This document shows, one piece after another, positions 23,793 through 34,943 of a DNA stretch of 64,000 nt (the first letter of the stretch is position 1; each line of letters opens with the position of its first letter). The translations under genes were made by a program, and so were the position numbers. This DNA is from Iris pallida. Taxonomy: Eukaryota; Streptophyta; Magnoliopsida; Asparagales; Iridaceae. The notes beneath the pieces were generated by a model. It saw only the letters and a program-made list of their open reading frames with translations, ran no database searches and was not told the DNA's origin. The stretch covers positions 10,352,775-10,416,774 of the forward strand of contig JANAVB010003400.1 of NCBI GenBank assembly GCA_029216955.1, given 5' to 3'.

Positions 23793-26700
23793 TCAATACT
23801 CCATAGCATTTACATCAAACTCGATGTTATGGAGAATGCCAATCGGAGGGGTGACCAGCCCCTCGAAGATCCGAAGATTTCGCTCCCGCCATACATGCCA
23901 GACCGAAGCAGCCAGGCGAATTCTGGCAGTTCGGAACCATTCCAGCCCTCGACCTCTGCTATCCCGGATCACCGTGATGATGTCCCCAATGCCTTTCCCA
24001 GTGACACATACACCCAATACACGACTCTGCTCCAACCAGATCTGCCATGCCAGAGTGCACTCGAAGAATATATGCTTTATAGATTCAGGCTCCAAACCGC
24101 AAAGCACACACTTGGGGTCCGGAACTGGCACTCCAAACGAACTCAGGCGATCTCTAGTCAAGAGACGACCCAGAAGAAGCTTGTACACACACAACTGCAT
24201 CTTCCTGGCTAGACCCTTGCACCAAATGAACTCGTAATCGGAACTCAACGGGAAGGTACGCCTGATAAGGTTGTAGCAACTACTGAATTGGAACTCCCCA
24301 GTCCCCGAAGATGCATCAGTCGGCTCCCAAATCCACCGATCCGCAGGCAAATTCGGATCAATGACAGTAGGTGAGATGCTCCCACCCAGCTCCTCAGTGA
24401 ACCGATAAGACTCCGGCCTCCACTCTCCATTACGTATGATGCGACTGCACGTCAGACCACGCCTGTCCTCCTGGTGAATCGGAGCACCTCTAATGTCCAA
24501 CAGCGAACGCCGATCTATCCAGGGATCTCGCCAGAGGTCCGTAACCGAGCCGTCCTTCATGACCCTCCGAATGGCAGACTTGAGCACTCCCCTATGTCTC
24601 AAGACAGTCTTGAACGTGACAGAGTGGTTGTTGTCAGTAGGACACGTCCAAAAACTGCCCTGCTTCACGTATCTGCTGTGCATCCAGTCCGACCAGAGAG
24701 ACCCCCCGCTGATGAATCTCCAGGCCAGCTTAAGCGCAGAAGCCTCTCTAACCTCCAACAACGGTCTGAGCCCCACTCCTCCCTCCTTCCTGGGACGGCA
24801 GAGCTGGTCCCAGGAGATCGCATGCATACCTCCCCTCCAAATGAAATCAGCACAAAGCCGCTCCACCCAACGGATAGTGGCCACAGATAGAAGAATGGAC
24901 TGCAGCCAAAAATGGGCCACAGCCGAGATCACTGATCTGACCAGCTCAATGCGACCGCCAAATGACAGACCTGCTGCTTGCCACCCTTCTACTCTCCTCT
25001 GGACATACTCTATCAGACTATGGCAATCCTGGTCCCGTGCATAGTTGACAGTGAGAGGCACTCCTAAGTAGCGCACCAGAAGATCACTCCTTGCGATACC
25101 CAACACATCAGCCCGCTCCTCCTTCCGGGTACACAGGGAATTGAAGTAGACCCTACTCTTATCCCTGTTCAACTGGAGACCCGAAAAGGACTTCAAATCG
25201 TCCATAATGTCCACAAGCGTCTGCAACCCCTCCGTCGAAGGCTGGATGAAGACTAGCAGATCATCCGCATAAATAAGATGGGTAACTGGGGGGTCCATCC
25301 TCCGAAACAGAGGGACTAGTCGTCCACGGTGCACTGCCAGATCCATCAAGCAAGTAAAGTATTCCATAACAAGCGTGAACAGGTAAGGGGACAATGGGTC
25401 ACCTTGCCTAAGCCCACGGTTGCTCTGGAAGTACCCATAAGGAACACCCTGAATAAGAACAGAGAAAGTAGGGGACGTAATGCACTCCCGAACCAACGCA
25501 ACCCTGTGCTCCGCAAAACCCATGGCGATCATCAGATGACAGAGGAAGTCACGATTGACCATATCATACGCCTTCCTCAAGTCCAGTTTGACACAAGCTT
25601 TCTCCCCTCCAGGTCTGCTAAATCCCCTCACCATCTCATGAGCCAGGAGGCTGTGTTCAGCAATCGACCTCCCCTTGATGAATGCAGCCTGATTCGGAGA
25701 CACCAAGTCCTACATGATCCTCTCCATCCGCCGACACATAAGGTGCGTAATTATCTTATAAAGATAATTACAACACGCAATAGGTCGAAAATCCGCCAGT
25801 GATGTCGCTCCCTCCTTCTTCGGCACCAAGGTCAGGAAGGTGTGGTTTAGTTCTTTCAGGAGCTTCCCTTTGGTGAAGAATTCCTAGACCACCTCCACTA
25901 CCTGATGCTTCAGAATGTACCAATGGCGTTTGAAGAAACCACTACTGAAGCCATCCGGACCAGGAGCCTTGTTGGGGTCCGCCCCCTTGACGATAGACTC
26001 CACCTCCTCCAAAGTAACAGGTGCAAGCAGAATACTATTTCCAAATGGAGTCACCAATCTCTTCGTCACAACCTCTGGGAACACGGAAAGGTAGTCAGTC
26101 TGGAAATATAACTCAGAGTAGTACCTGATAGCCTCGCCTTGGATCTCAGACGGCGTCCCCACCAGTGTGCCATCTGCATCGAGTAGCTGGGAGATGTGAT
26201 TCCTGTTCTGTCTAGTCCGGATAACATCATAGAAGAACTTGGAGCACCGGTCGCCATCCTTCAGCCAAGAACATTTAGCTCGCTGGGCCGAGCTAATCTC
26301 CTTCTGCAGTCTCAGGATGTTGACTTCTCCGATCAGCTCCTTCTCTCTAGCCGCCAGGTCCCCATTAAGCATGTCAGCCTGCATATCCTGCTGTAAGGTC
26401 CGCAACTCGACCTCCTTGTCTTCTAAGGTGGACTTAGGCAGCCCCTTCACCCAACTCCTAAGGGCTCTCTTTGTGGCCTTGAGACGACGGACCAAACGGA
26501 ATTGGGCCGTCCCCTCCTGACCACTAGAGAGCCCCTCAGCGACAGCCTCTAGGTAGCCCTCTGAGAGATACCAACTATTGTTGTACTTGAACGGGCGGGA
26601 CTTCCCCAGAGACCGAGCAGTAAAGCCGACCCTGATGGGGGAGTGATCGCTCGTCCCAGCTGCCAGACCCTCAGCTGAAGTGTTGGGGAAGTGACGGAAC

Positions 26701-27320
26701 CACTCCCCATTACCCAGGGCGCGATCGAGCTGACAAGCAACCCTATTATGAGTTGCTTTGTTGTGCCAAGTCCAGATGCAACCTGAGCGAGACAATCCCC
26801 GGAGCCCCGCAAGCAGGAGGCATCTCTGGAAGTCATAGAGGATAGAATCCGGAACCGGATGGCCACCCAGCTTCTCCCCTTGGTGCAGAAGGGCATTGAA
26901 GTCCCCGATCAAGAGAAGTGGAATGCCCGACGAGTCAGCAACAGATGAAATCCGATAGATGTCGCTCCATAGGGTCTCCCGTCTCCTTCTGTCATTGTGG
27001 CCATAGACAGCCCCCAGTAAGAACCGAAAGCCACCCTTGTTCACGAAGGAGACGGCAATCAACTGCTCCGTCAGCAGGAGCAAGTCACCATCCCAACTCT
27101 TCAGGTTCCAGCGAACCCAAATTCTGGCCATGTCACAAAGAGCCAGGTTGTGCAGTTGGGCCCAATGAGAAGGGGTCCGACGAGTAAGAGTCTTCTCACC
27201 TTTGATCTTGGACTCTAATATAACAGAAATGTCACATCTCTCTCTGTGGAGCACTCCATAAATCTCTCTCCACCTCCCTAGCGAACTCGCCCCCCTCACA
27301 TTCCAGGCGATAATAGCCAT
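23793..27320 (-). pseudogene. LINE H1 ORF2: endonuclease and reverse transcriptase with two stops
   Basis: A single frame of 1176 codons, broken only by two TAG codons at 25884-25886 and 25710-25712. Both stand where H2 has CAG. The N-terminal APE-type endonuclease shows IIAWNVRGA, LLIGDFNALL and SDHSPIRVGF. The reverse transcriptase shows GPDGFSSGFFK, the RGLRQGDPLSPYLF block and LIYADDLLVF. The C-terminal zf-RVT region has WCKGLARKMQLCVYKLL and CVLCGLEPESIKHIFFEC. No RNase H domain seen. The start at 27320 lies three bases after the ORF1 stop. Both stops could come from cytosine deamination. Confidence 0.92.
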
Positions 27321-27323
27321 TAA

Positions 27324-29235
27324 TTAATGAGAGGTGGGGGCCCCCTGAAAAACTCCCGAAACAGCACCTGGGGGTGGTGCCGCATCCGTCGCTAAAGGAT
27401 CCTCATCCATCCCAGTCGGAACCGTCTGTTGGGGAACGGCCGGAGATAGAACCAACGCCCAGGCAGGATTGTCCACACACACCGCCTCCTCTCTATCTGT
27501 AGTACGTTCCGCCACCATGGAGGGGCCATCTCGCAACAGGCCGATAGCACGTCTCTTCCTACAGTAAACCTGCCCTCCAGACAATCCGCCCTCCCCTCGT
27601 GCCTCAGTCTCCGTCGCCACCATACCTCTGGTAACGATGCTACTCTGCCACTGGCAAGTGTCCACCACCCTCCCCGTTGGGGCAGGCTGAGTAGATACAA
27701 CGAGGCTCAAACCACCATCACTCACTTGATTAGTGACCTCCCCCTCCAAAACCTCCGCACCGCTATCATCTCTGAAATCCATATCACAGGGGGCTTCGGA
27801 AGCCGCACGAGGAAGAATACTAGGCTCCACCGGAGGAGAGCCAACCTCCGGGCAAGCACTAGCCAGATGCCCGAAGCAGGAACAGCGTGAACAGGTAGGT
27901 GGAACCCATTCATACTCCACCTTCTGGGTAAGCACCTCCCCAGAAGGGATCTCATATTCCACCATCTTCGGAAGCTCCTCTCCTGCCCGAATCTCCACAA
28001 AGATCCTAGCGTACATCAGCCGCGTCCGAAAGGTAGTAGCTTCATCAGCCTTGATCGGGGTGCCCACCAAACTTGCCAGCCGCATCAACAAGAAAATGCT
28101 CCAAAACCCAACCGGGAACTCAGGAAATCGAATCCATACAGGTATGGCATTCAGAACTTCCCTCTCGCATCGCAGCTCCGGAGTCCACTCCTTGAGAATG
28201 ATCAGTCTGCCGTCGAACGTCCATGGGCCGCCTTGAAGGATCCTAGCGACATCCTCCGCTAGCCCGAACTTCACATAATAGAAGCCGTTCTCGCGAGCAT
28301 AGAACTCCATACTCCCCTTAGGCTGCCAGACCCGCGCTGCATAGCCCCGGATCTGCCCATAGAAAGGCTTGTTGCCCAAGACATACATGACGAGGGTATT
28401 CTCCCAGTAAGATGTCACCTTCTGTATTTCCTCCGCCGGAAACACAGCCCGGAGACCCCTCCCTGTCTTGATCGGTGGGATGTACTCCATCGATGAGGGG
28501 GATCTCGGCCCCACAGGTTTGCAGATCTCCGCCCAGGACCGTCCAGCAGGTCGAGGGGACAACCCAATAGGTCTCGGGGAAGTGACCGACCGAGAAGTCC
28601 CAGATCCCTGAACATCTACATCCACCATCTAACTCTTCCCCTTGGCCGTCGCGGTCGCCTTAGGCCGCCAACCCACCGATCTCCCAGCAGGCACCTCCGG
28701 ACCCCGGCTAGGCCGAGACCCTGACCCGTTCTGACGACTCACGGGATGACGAACCCTAACCTGACCCTGTCCACCTCCCGTCTTCTCTCCGGTCTTCGCC
28801 ACGCGACGACGCGTAACCGTCGTCCATCCACCTCCCTCCGTTTGACTCCCCATGGATCCGGACCCCGCTCCGAATTCAAAGTTCGGATCCACGGCGCCCG
28901 ACCCCCTCCCCGTATAGCCCGAGCCCCTCCCCGTAGAGCCCGACCACCCCCCCCTCCGCCTGGGGGGGTCGTCGACACCCCAGGAGGGTCCGCCCGACCC
29001 CCCCCCCCCCCCCGTGCTCCCGCCCCCCCCCCCCCCCCGAGCGCCTGGGGGGGTGCTGCCGCGCGCGCCCGCGTGTGGGGGTCCGCCCGACCCCCCCGAG
29101 TTGGCTCCTGCCCCCCCCAACGCCGGGAGGGGGGCCGCCCATCGTGGCCGAGGCCCGCCCGCCGCCGGCCAAGGGGTCCGGCGGCCTTGGAGGCGGTCCG
29201 TTTGCAAACCCTAGATCGCCTAGATTCTCCTCCCG

Positions 29236-29244
<9 letters not shown>
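27324..29244 (-). pseudogene. LINE H1 ORF1: RNA-binding protein (frameshifted)
   Basis: The C-terminal 434 codons (28628-27324) are open and show the DUF4283-like fold found in plant LINE ORF1 (NTLVMYVLGNKPFYGQIRGY, GPWTFDGRLIILKEW, VWIRFPEFPVGFW) and one zinc knuckle (CSRCSCFGHLASAC). A TAG at 28629-28631 separates this from a glycine- and arginine-rich N-terminal part. The likely true start is the ATG at 29244 (MMAREENLGDLGFANG). From there a frame change within the C/G homopolymers at 28980-29120 leads into the frame conserved with H2 (GGGWTTVTRRR). ORF1 coats LINE RNA. Confidence 0.85.
28995..29040. repeat. C/G homopolymer runs in LINE H1 ORF1
   Basis: Two plus-strand runs of more than ten C bases lie within 50 bases, in a part of ORF1 that changes frame. 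They are likely slippage sites and may also be sequencing-error sites. Confidence 0.8.

Positions 29245-29308
<64 letters not shown>
29243..29308. repeat. (AT)n microsatellite between LINEs H1 and H2
   Basis: 33 AT dinucleotides. The first ATG of H1 ORF1 uses two bases of the array, and the 3' end of H2 (CCTTTTTCCAA on the minus strand) runs straight into it. Confidence 0.95.
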
Positions 29309-29312
<4 letters not shown>

Positions 29313-29384
29313 AAAAGGGTAAATTTTATTCCAAACTTAACACATAATCATACAATCATACAATCAGAGTGGGTCTCCCACGCA

Positions 29385-32300
29385 TCAGGTTTCCATAGCT
29401 TTTACATCAAAATCAATATTATGCAGGATGCCTACAGGAGGGGTGGTAGGTCCATCGAAGATGCGACGATTCATTTCCCACCATACATGCCAGACAGCAG
29501 CAGTAAGCCGAATTCTAGCGCTCTTGAACCATACATGCCCTCTCCCTCTTCGATCCCGGATCCCATTGATGATATCTTCGATTTCCCTGCCAGTGTCACG
29601 TCCACCAGTGTACGGCATTGTTCATTCCAGATGTACCAGGACACCTCACACTCAAAGAATAAGTGTCGCATAAATTCATTATCCAAGTCACATAGCACAC
29701 ACTTTGGGTTGGGCACCTGGACCCCAAATGAGATGAGTCTGTTCCTCGTCAGAAGGCGGCCCAGAAGTAACCGACAGACACAAAGCTGCATCTTCCTGGC
29801 CAGGCCCTTGCACCATATAAATTCATAATCTGCACTAGTAGAAAAAGTACGACATACAAGATTGTAGCAGCTGCGAAACCTAAACTCTCCAGAACACCCA
29901 GTATCACCCGACGGATCCCATACCCAACAATCAGATGGCTGCGACGGATCAATCCTGACCGTGCGAATAACCTCTCCAAGTTCCTCAGTATAGCGGTAGG
30001 TCTCAGGACTCCAAACTCCATTATTGATAATGCGCTGGCAGGTCAGCCCCCTACCAACCTCCCTGTGTGACCGGTCTTCCAGGATCACTAACAGAGATTG
30101 ACGCTCTAACCATGGGTCCCGCCAGAGGTCCGTTCCAGCTCCATCTCTCATAGTCCTCCTGATGGAGGATTTGAGTACAGCTCTGTGTCGCAGGATATGC
30201 TTGAAAGTAACAGAGTTATTGTTGTTGATAGAGCAGGTCCAGAAGTTGTCTTGCTTCACATATCTATTGTGCATCCAGTCAGCCCAAAGAAACCCCCTTT
30301 TAATGAACTTCCATGCCAGCTTCAGAGCCGAGGCCTCCATGATCTCCAGCAAGGGTCTATGTCCCACCCCTCCCTCTTTCCTCGGGCGGCAGAGCTGCTC
30401 CCAAGAGATCGCATGTATACCCCCTCCAAATGAAATCGGCACAATTTATTTCCACTTTCCGGATGGTAGCGACAGGAATCAGAATAGACTGGAGCCAGAA
30501 CTGAGTTAGAGCTGAGATAATCGAACCAACTCAATGCGTCCACCAAATGATAGTCTAGCAGCCTGGCATTCCTCAACCCTCCTCTGGGCATACTTCACCA
30601 GACTGGCAATCCTTGTCTCGAGCATAATTTACAGTCAGAGGGACTCATAGATATTTCACCGGAAGATCACTCCTCTCCACACCCAGAGCTACTGCTCGTT
30701 CCTCCTTTAGAAGGAAAAGAGAACTGAAGTAGACCCGACTCTTCTCTCGATTCATTTGAAGTCCTGTAAGAGTTTCCAGATCTTCCATAATCTCCGAGAT
30801 CGTGTTCATACCTTCCATAGAAGGCTGGAGGAATACCAGGAGGTCGTCAGCATATATGAGATGAGTAACAGGTGGCTCGATCCTCCTGAACAGCGGGACT
30901 AGCCTGCCACTATGAACCGCCATATCCATCAAACAAGTGAAGTACTCCATGACAAGAGTGAACAGGTAAGGAGACAATGGGTCGCCTTGCCGGAGCCCTC
31001 GATTGCTGTAGAAGTAACTATACGGAGTACCCTGGATGAGGACAGAGAAGGTGGGGGACGTAATGCACTCTCGAATCCTCGCAACCCACCGATCATCGAA
31101 TCCCATGGCAAGCATCAGGTGGCACAGGAAGTCCCTATTGACCATGTCATAGGCCTTCCTTAGGTCCAGCTTCACACACGCCTTCTCCCCTCCTGGTTTA
31201 TTGAAACCCCTCACCATCTCATATGCAAGAAGAATGTGCTCGGCAATCGATCTCCCCTTTATGAAAGTCGCCTAGTTCGGAGAGACTAAGTCCTGCATAA
31301 TCTCCTCCATACGCCGGCACATAAGGTGCGTAATTATTTTGTAAAGATAATTACAGCATGCTATAGGCCTAAAGTCTGCCAGCAATGTCGCTTCTTTCTT
31401 TGGCACAAGAGTCAGGAAGGTATGATTCAGCTCCTTCAGCAGCTTTCCCTTAGTGAAGAACTCCTGGACCGCCTCGAGTACCGGGAACTTGAGAATATTC
31501 CAGTGGCGTTTGTAAAATCCACTGCTGAATCCATACGACCCCGGAGCCTTGTTGGGATCCGCCTTCACGATGATAGCCTCCATCTCCTCCATAGCGACCT
31601 ACGCAAGTAGTTGGCTATTCCCATAGGACGTCACCAGCTTCTTTGTAATGATATCCAAAAACACAAAGAGGTAGTCAGTCTGAAAATATAACTCTGAGTA
31701 GTACCTGACAGCCTCTCCTTGGATCTTCGACGGCTCCCCCACCAGTTTGTCCTCTCCATCGAGCAGCTGAGAAAGGTTGTTTCTAGGTTGTCTGGTCCGG
31801 ATAACATCATAGAAGAACTTAGAGCAGCGGTCGCTATCATTGAGCCAGGAGCATTTAGCGCGCTGGACCGCACTAATCTCCATCTGCAGGCACAGAATGT
31901 TGACTTCTCGAATCAGCTCCTTCTCTCTAGCCGCTAAGGACCCATTCAGCATGTCAGATTGTATGGAATTTTGGATGGCCCTGAGCTCCGCCTCCTTATC
32001 TTTCAGGGAAGGCTTGGGCAATCTCTTCACCCAACTCCGGATAGCCTTTATTGTGTGCTTGAGAATATGCACTATTCGGTACTGCGTCGTACCCTCCTGT
32101 TGGCTAAGCAGACCCTCCGTAACAGCCTCCAAGTATCCACCCGAGAGAAATCAGCTGTTGTTGTACCGAAAAGGTTACGACTTCCAAGTAGGCCGCTCTG
32201 TGAAGCCGACCCTGATGGGGGAGTGATCGCTCGTCCCAGCGGCCAGACCCTCGGCCAAAGAATTAGGGAAGCGGCGAAACCACTCCCCATTGCCCAGAGC

Positions 32301-32900
32301 ACTATCCAGCTGGCAATTAACCCTGTTGCGGACAGCTTTGTTATACCAAATCCAGATGTGCCCCGAACGCGCCAATCCCTGAAGCCTTGTCTGAAGAAGA
32401 TACATCTGGAAGTCATACAAAATCTGATCTGGAACAAGTCTGCCACCCACCTTCTCCCCTCTGTGAAGTAGGGCGTTGAAGTCGTCCATCAAGAGAAGCA
32501 GAAGATGCAAGGAGTCCGCAGAGGAAGCTACTCTGGATATGTCCCTCCACAAGGCCTCCCGACGCTGCCTGTCGTTGTGGCTGTACACCGCTCCCATCAA
32601 GAACCAAAAATCACCCTTATTAGTAAAAAAGATGACAATCAGCTGCTCCGACATCAGGATCAAATCCCCTTCCCAATTGTTGGTATTCCATCTAATCCAG
32701 ATCCTCGCCATGTCGCAAAGTGCTAGATTGTGAAGCTGGACCCAATGAGTAGGGGTCCGTCGGGCAAGAGTCTTCTCTCTTTTAATCTTGGTCTCCAGCA
32801 AAACAGAGATGTCGCACTTCTCTCTGCATAAGATCCCACAAATCTTCCTCCATCTCCCTAAGAAGCACGCACCCCTCACGTTCCAAGCGATAACCGCCAT
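29385..32900 (-). pseudogene. LINE H2 ORF2 (broken)
   Basis: Pieces at 32900-32175 (endonuclease, VIAWNVRGACF and LLLMDDFNALL, where the catalytic-context G of GDFN is replaced by D), 32132-31599, 31592-31272 and 31217-30645 (reverse transcriptase, RGLRQGDPLSPYLF and LIYADDLLVF) and 30442-29385 (zf-RVT, CVLCDLDNEFMRHLFFEC) lie in several frames. Order and spacing match H1. It retains CAG at both sites where H1 has TAG. Confidence 0.9.
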
Positions 32901-32903
32901 TAA

Positions 32904-34448
32904 TTATTAAGAGGATGGTTCCCCTGAACTTCTCCTGAACCGGTACCCGGGAATGGTACCACGTCCGTCGCTGCCATATCCTCCTCTATCCCAGGAGCAG
33001 GAGAATTCTGGTTTGGTGCCTGTGAGAGCATCAGAGCCCAAGCCGGATTGTCCACACATAATGTCTCACTATGAACAGGAGAGTGTCCCACCTCCCTGGG
33101 GAGCCCGTCGCACAGAGGGCCAACACATCTCTTCTTGTTATAAACTCTCTCCTCGGATGAACCTCCATCTCCTCGATGCTCTCGCCCCGAAGCCGACATG
33201 CCTCTGGTGACCATGCTCCTCTGTGCCGAGAAGGTGACCATAGCCCGCTAGTGTGCATCGGCTGAGGTGAGATAGTCAAACTCAGGCCACTAGCCTCCTC
33301 CATCAACCGGTCTCCCTCCTACATGATATCCTAGGCTCTCTCGTCCCCGGAGACAGTCTCCATCGCCCGTAATAGACCAGGCCCCTCAGTAGACTCCGAA
33401 GGTGGCACCGACCTCGGTCCTCCTGTTGGACATGTACTGCCAAAATGCCCAAAGCAAGCACAGTGTGAACAGGCTGGGGGAACCCATTCGTACTCCACTT
33501 TCTGGGTTAGGACCTCTCCGGAAGGAACTTCATACTCCAATATACTCGGTAGCTCCCCACCAACCCTGATCTCAACAAACATCTGAGCATACATCAGCCT
33601 CGATCAAAAGGCTGTAGCATCATCAGCCTTAATCGGTTTGTCCACTAAGATGGCGAGCCTCATAAGCAATGGAATGATCCAATACCTGACTGGGAACTCC
33701 GGAAAGTGTATCCAAACAGAGATAGCATTGAGGACTTCCTTCTCGCATCGCAGATCCGGTGTCCATTCTTTCAGAATGATCAGTCTGCAATCAAACGTCC
33801 ACGGCCCTCCTTGAAGGATCCTGGTGATATCGTCCGCTAGCCCAAACTTTACATAATAGAAGCCATTCTCCCTTGCAAATATCTTTATGCTTCATTTAGG
33901 CTGCCAGACACGAGCCGCGTAAGCCCGGATCTGTCCATAGAAGGGCTTGTTCCCTAGGACGTACAGGACCAGCGTGTTCTCCCAGAAAGCAGTCACCTTC
34001 GCAATTTCCTCCGTAGGGAACGAGGCTCGAAAGCCACACCCTACCTTCTTTGGTGGCACGAATTCCATAGCTGCTGGGCATTTGGGACCCACAGGCTTGC
34101 AAATGTCAGCCCAGGACTTTCCCACAGGGCGAGGAACCGTCCCCTGAGCCGAAGGAACGACACCTGGTAGAGAGGACCATGTTCCCTGACCCCCTAAGTC
34201 AACCGCTTTTCCTTTTCCTTTATCCGTCGCAGCCACCTTGGGGCGCCACCCAACCATTCTCCTAGTAGAACTATCCCCCGTCTGGGGGGAACCCCAAGGC
34301 CATGAGACGACTTCCGTGACCCCGCACCATCCCCCGCCCTCCTTTCAGAAGTGTAGCGCATCTTTAGGTGGGTCTGCACGCCACCCTCCTTGCCCCCCGT
34401 CTTTCCGCCACGACGTCTCGTAACCGTCGTCCAGCCACCTCCTTCCAT
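32904..34448 (-). pseudogene. LINE H2 ORF1 (broken)
   Basis: Pieces show GGGWTTVTRRR (34440-34410), then KSWADICKPVGPK, NTLVLYVLGNKPFYGQIRAY (34257-33892), degraded central sequence, and a zinc knuckle CSHCACFGHFGSTC (33594-33331). The ORF1-ORF2 junction near 32900 keeps the tight spacing seen in H1. Confidence 0.85.
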
Positions 34449-34485
34449 CTGTCCTCCCTGAGATCCAGACCCGGATCCAGTCTAC

Positions 34486-34817
34486 TTCATAAACTTTAAG
34501 GATCAAATGTGATCAAACACTCTAATTTCTAAGTTGCGTCATTAAATAGTACTGACTAAGTTCTGAAGATGGGGAGAGCAGAAACTCAGTGAACAGAAAT
34601 ATTTAACAAGACTGAGCAAAGAAACTAGGCCTTTCAATTTGCATTATCTTACAGGATTACTTATAGATTGTTAAAGATTTCTCCTATTTATATAAAAGAA
34701 AATTATATCATCGTCTTTAGCTAATAATAGTTACAGTTATATTAACAATAGTTCCTTGTTGATCCATTTTGTTTTGCCAGAGACAATCCATGCTTTAGAG
34801 ACAGAAGAGAGAGGAAC
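34486..34817 (-). other. Start of the first coding intron of the host gene
   Basis: T-rich, stop-filled on the minus strand, directly after a splice donor at 34817-34816. It is unique-looking sequence up to the LINE H2 boundary. No further exon was recognised to the left, so the intron is either larger than the left arm or the gene is interrupted. Confidence 0.6.
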
Positions 34818-34928
34818 CTGATCTGTTTGGGTGTCGCCTGAATTTGGCAGAGAAGCGGTCTTGGTATCTGTTGCTGCTTCTGCTTTGTCAGAACTTTTCT
34901 TCTTCCAAGGCCAGCTTCTTTTGTCCAT
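34818..34928 (-). CDS. First coding exon of a filament-like plant protein (FPP) gene
   Basis: Thirty-seven codons begin MDKRSWPWKKKSSDK, the signature N-terminus of the FPP family, long coiled-coil proteins of plants; some relatives are linked to vesicle tethering at cortical microtubules. The ATG at 34928 follows a splice acceptor (TTTTGTAG, ending at 34944), and the exon ends DTQTDQ in phase 0 at a GT donor (34817-34816). A longer frame that reads into the intron to 34737 has no further FPP similarity and is not used. In known FPPs the next exon starts the conserved coiled coil; that exon is not seen here. Composition differs sharply from the surrounding elements. Confidence 0.75.
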
Positions 34929-34943
34929 TTTCAATTATATGAC

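Larger units (their letters stand above)
23700..29242 (-). mobile_element. LINE H1, plant L1-type retrotransposon, nearly full length
   Basis: Minus-strand element with ORF1 (nucleic-acid binding), ORF2 (endonuclease and reverse transcriptase), a short 3' UTR and a poly-A tail. The 5' edge coincides with the ORF1 start and abuts an AT array, so a 5' UTR is absent. It is about 70 percent similar by eye to H2 at protein level and has far fewer defects. It is flanked on both sides by AT arrays of equal size, which fits insertion into an AT repeat with AT repeats as target duplication. Confidence 0.92.
29309..34485 (-). mobile_element. LINE H2, plant L1-type retrotransposon, 5'-truncated and decayed
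   Basis: Same family and orientation as H1, with ORF1 (34448-32904) and ORF2 (32900-29385) broken by many stops and frame changes. Homology with H1 begins near 34478, so the N-terminal part of ORF1 and any 5' UTR are missing. It has almost no poly-A; the 3' end passes directly into an AT array. It lies in the intron that follows the first coding exon of the host gene. Confidence 0.9.

Noticed and set aside
28746..29828. Plus-strand open frame of 360 codons, proline-rich
   Set aside because: Antisense shadow of LINE ORF1 running through an AT array into the 3' end of the next LINE.
34737..34817. Extension of the FPP coding exon to the next stop
   Set aside because: The extra 27 residues have no family similarity, and a GT donor follows DTQTDQ exactly where the family-like sequence ends.
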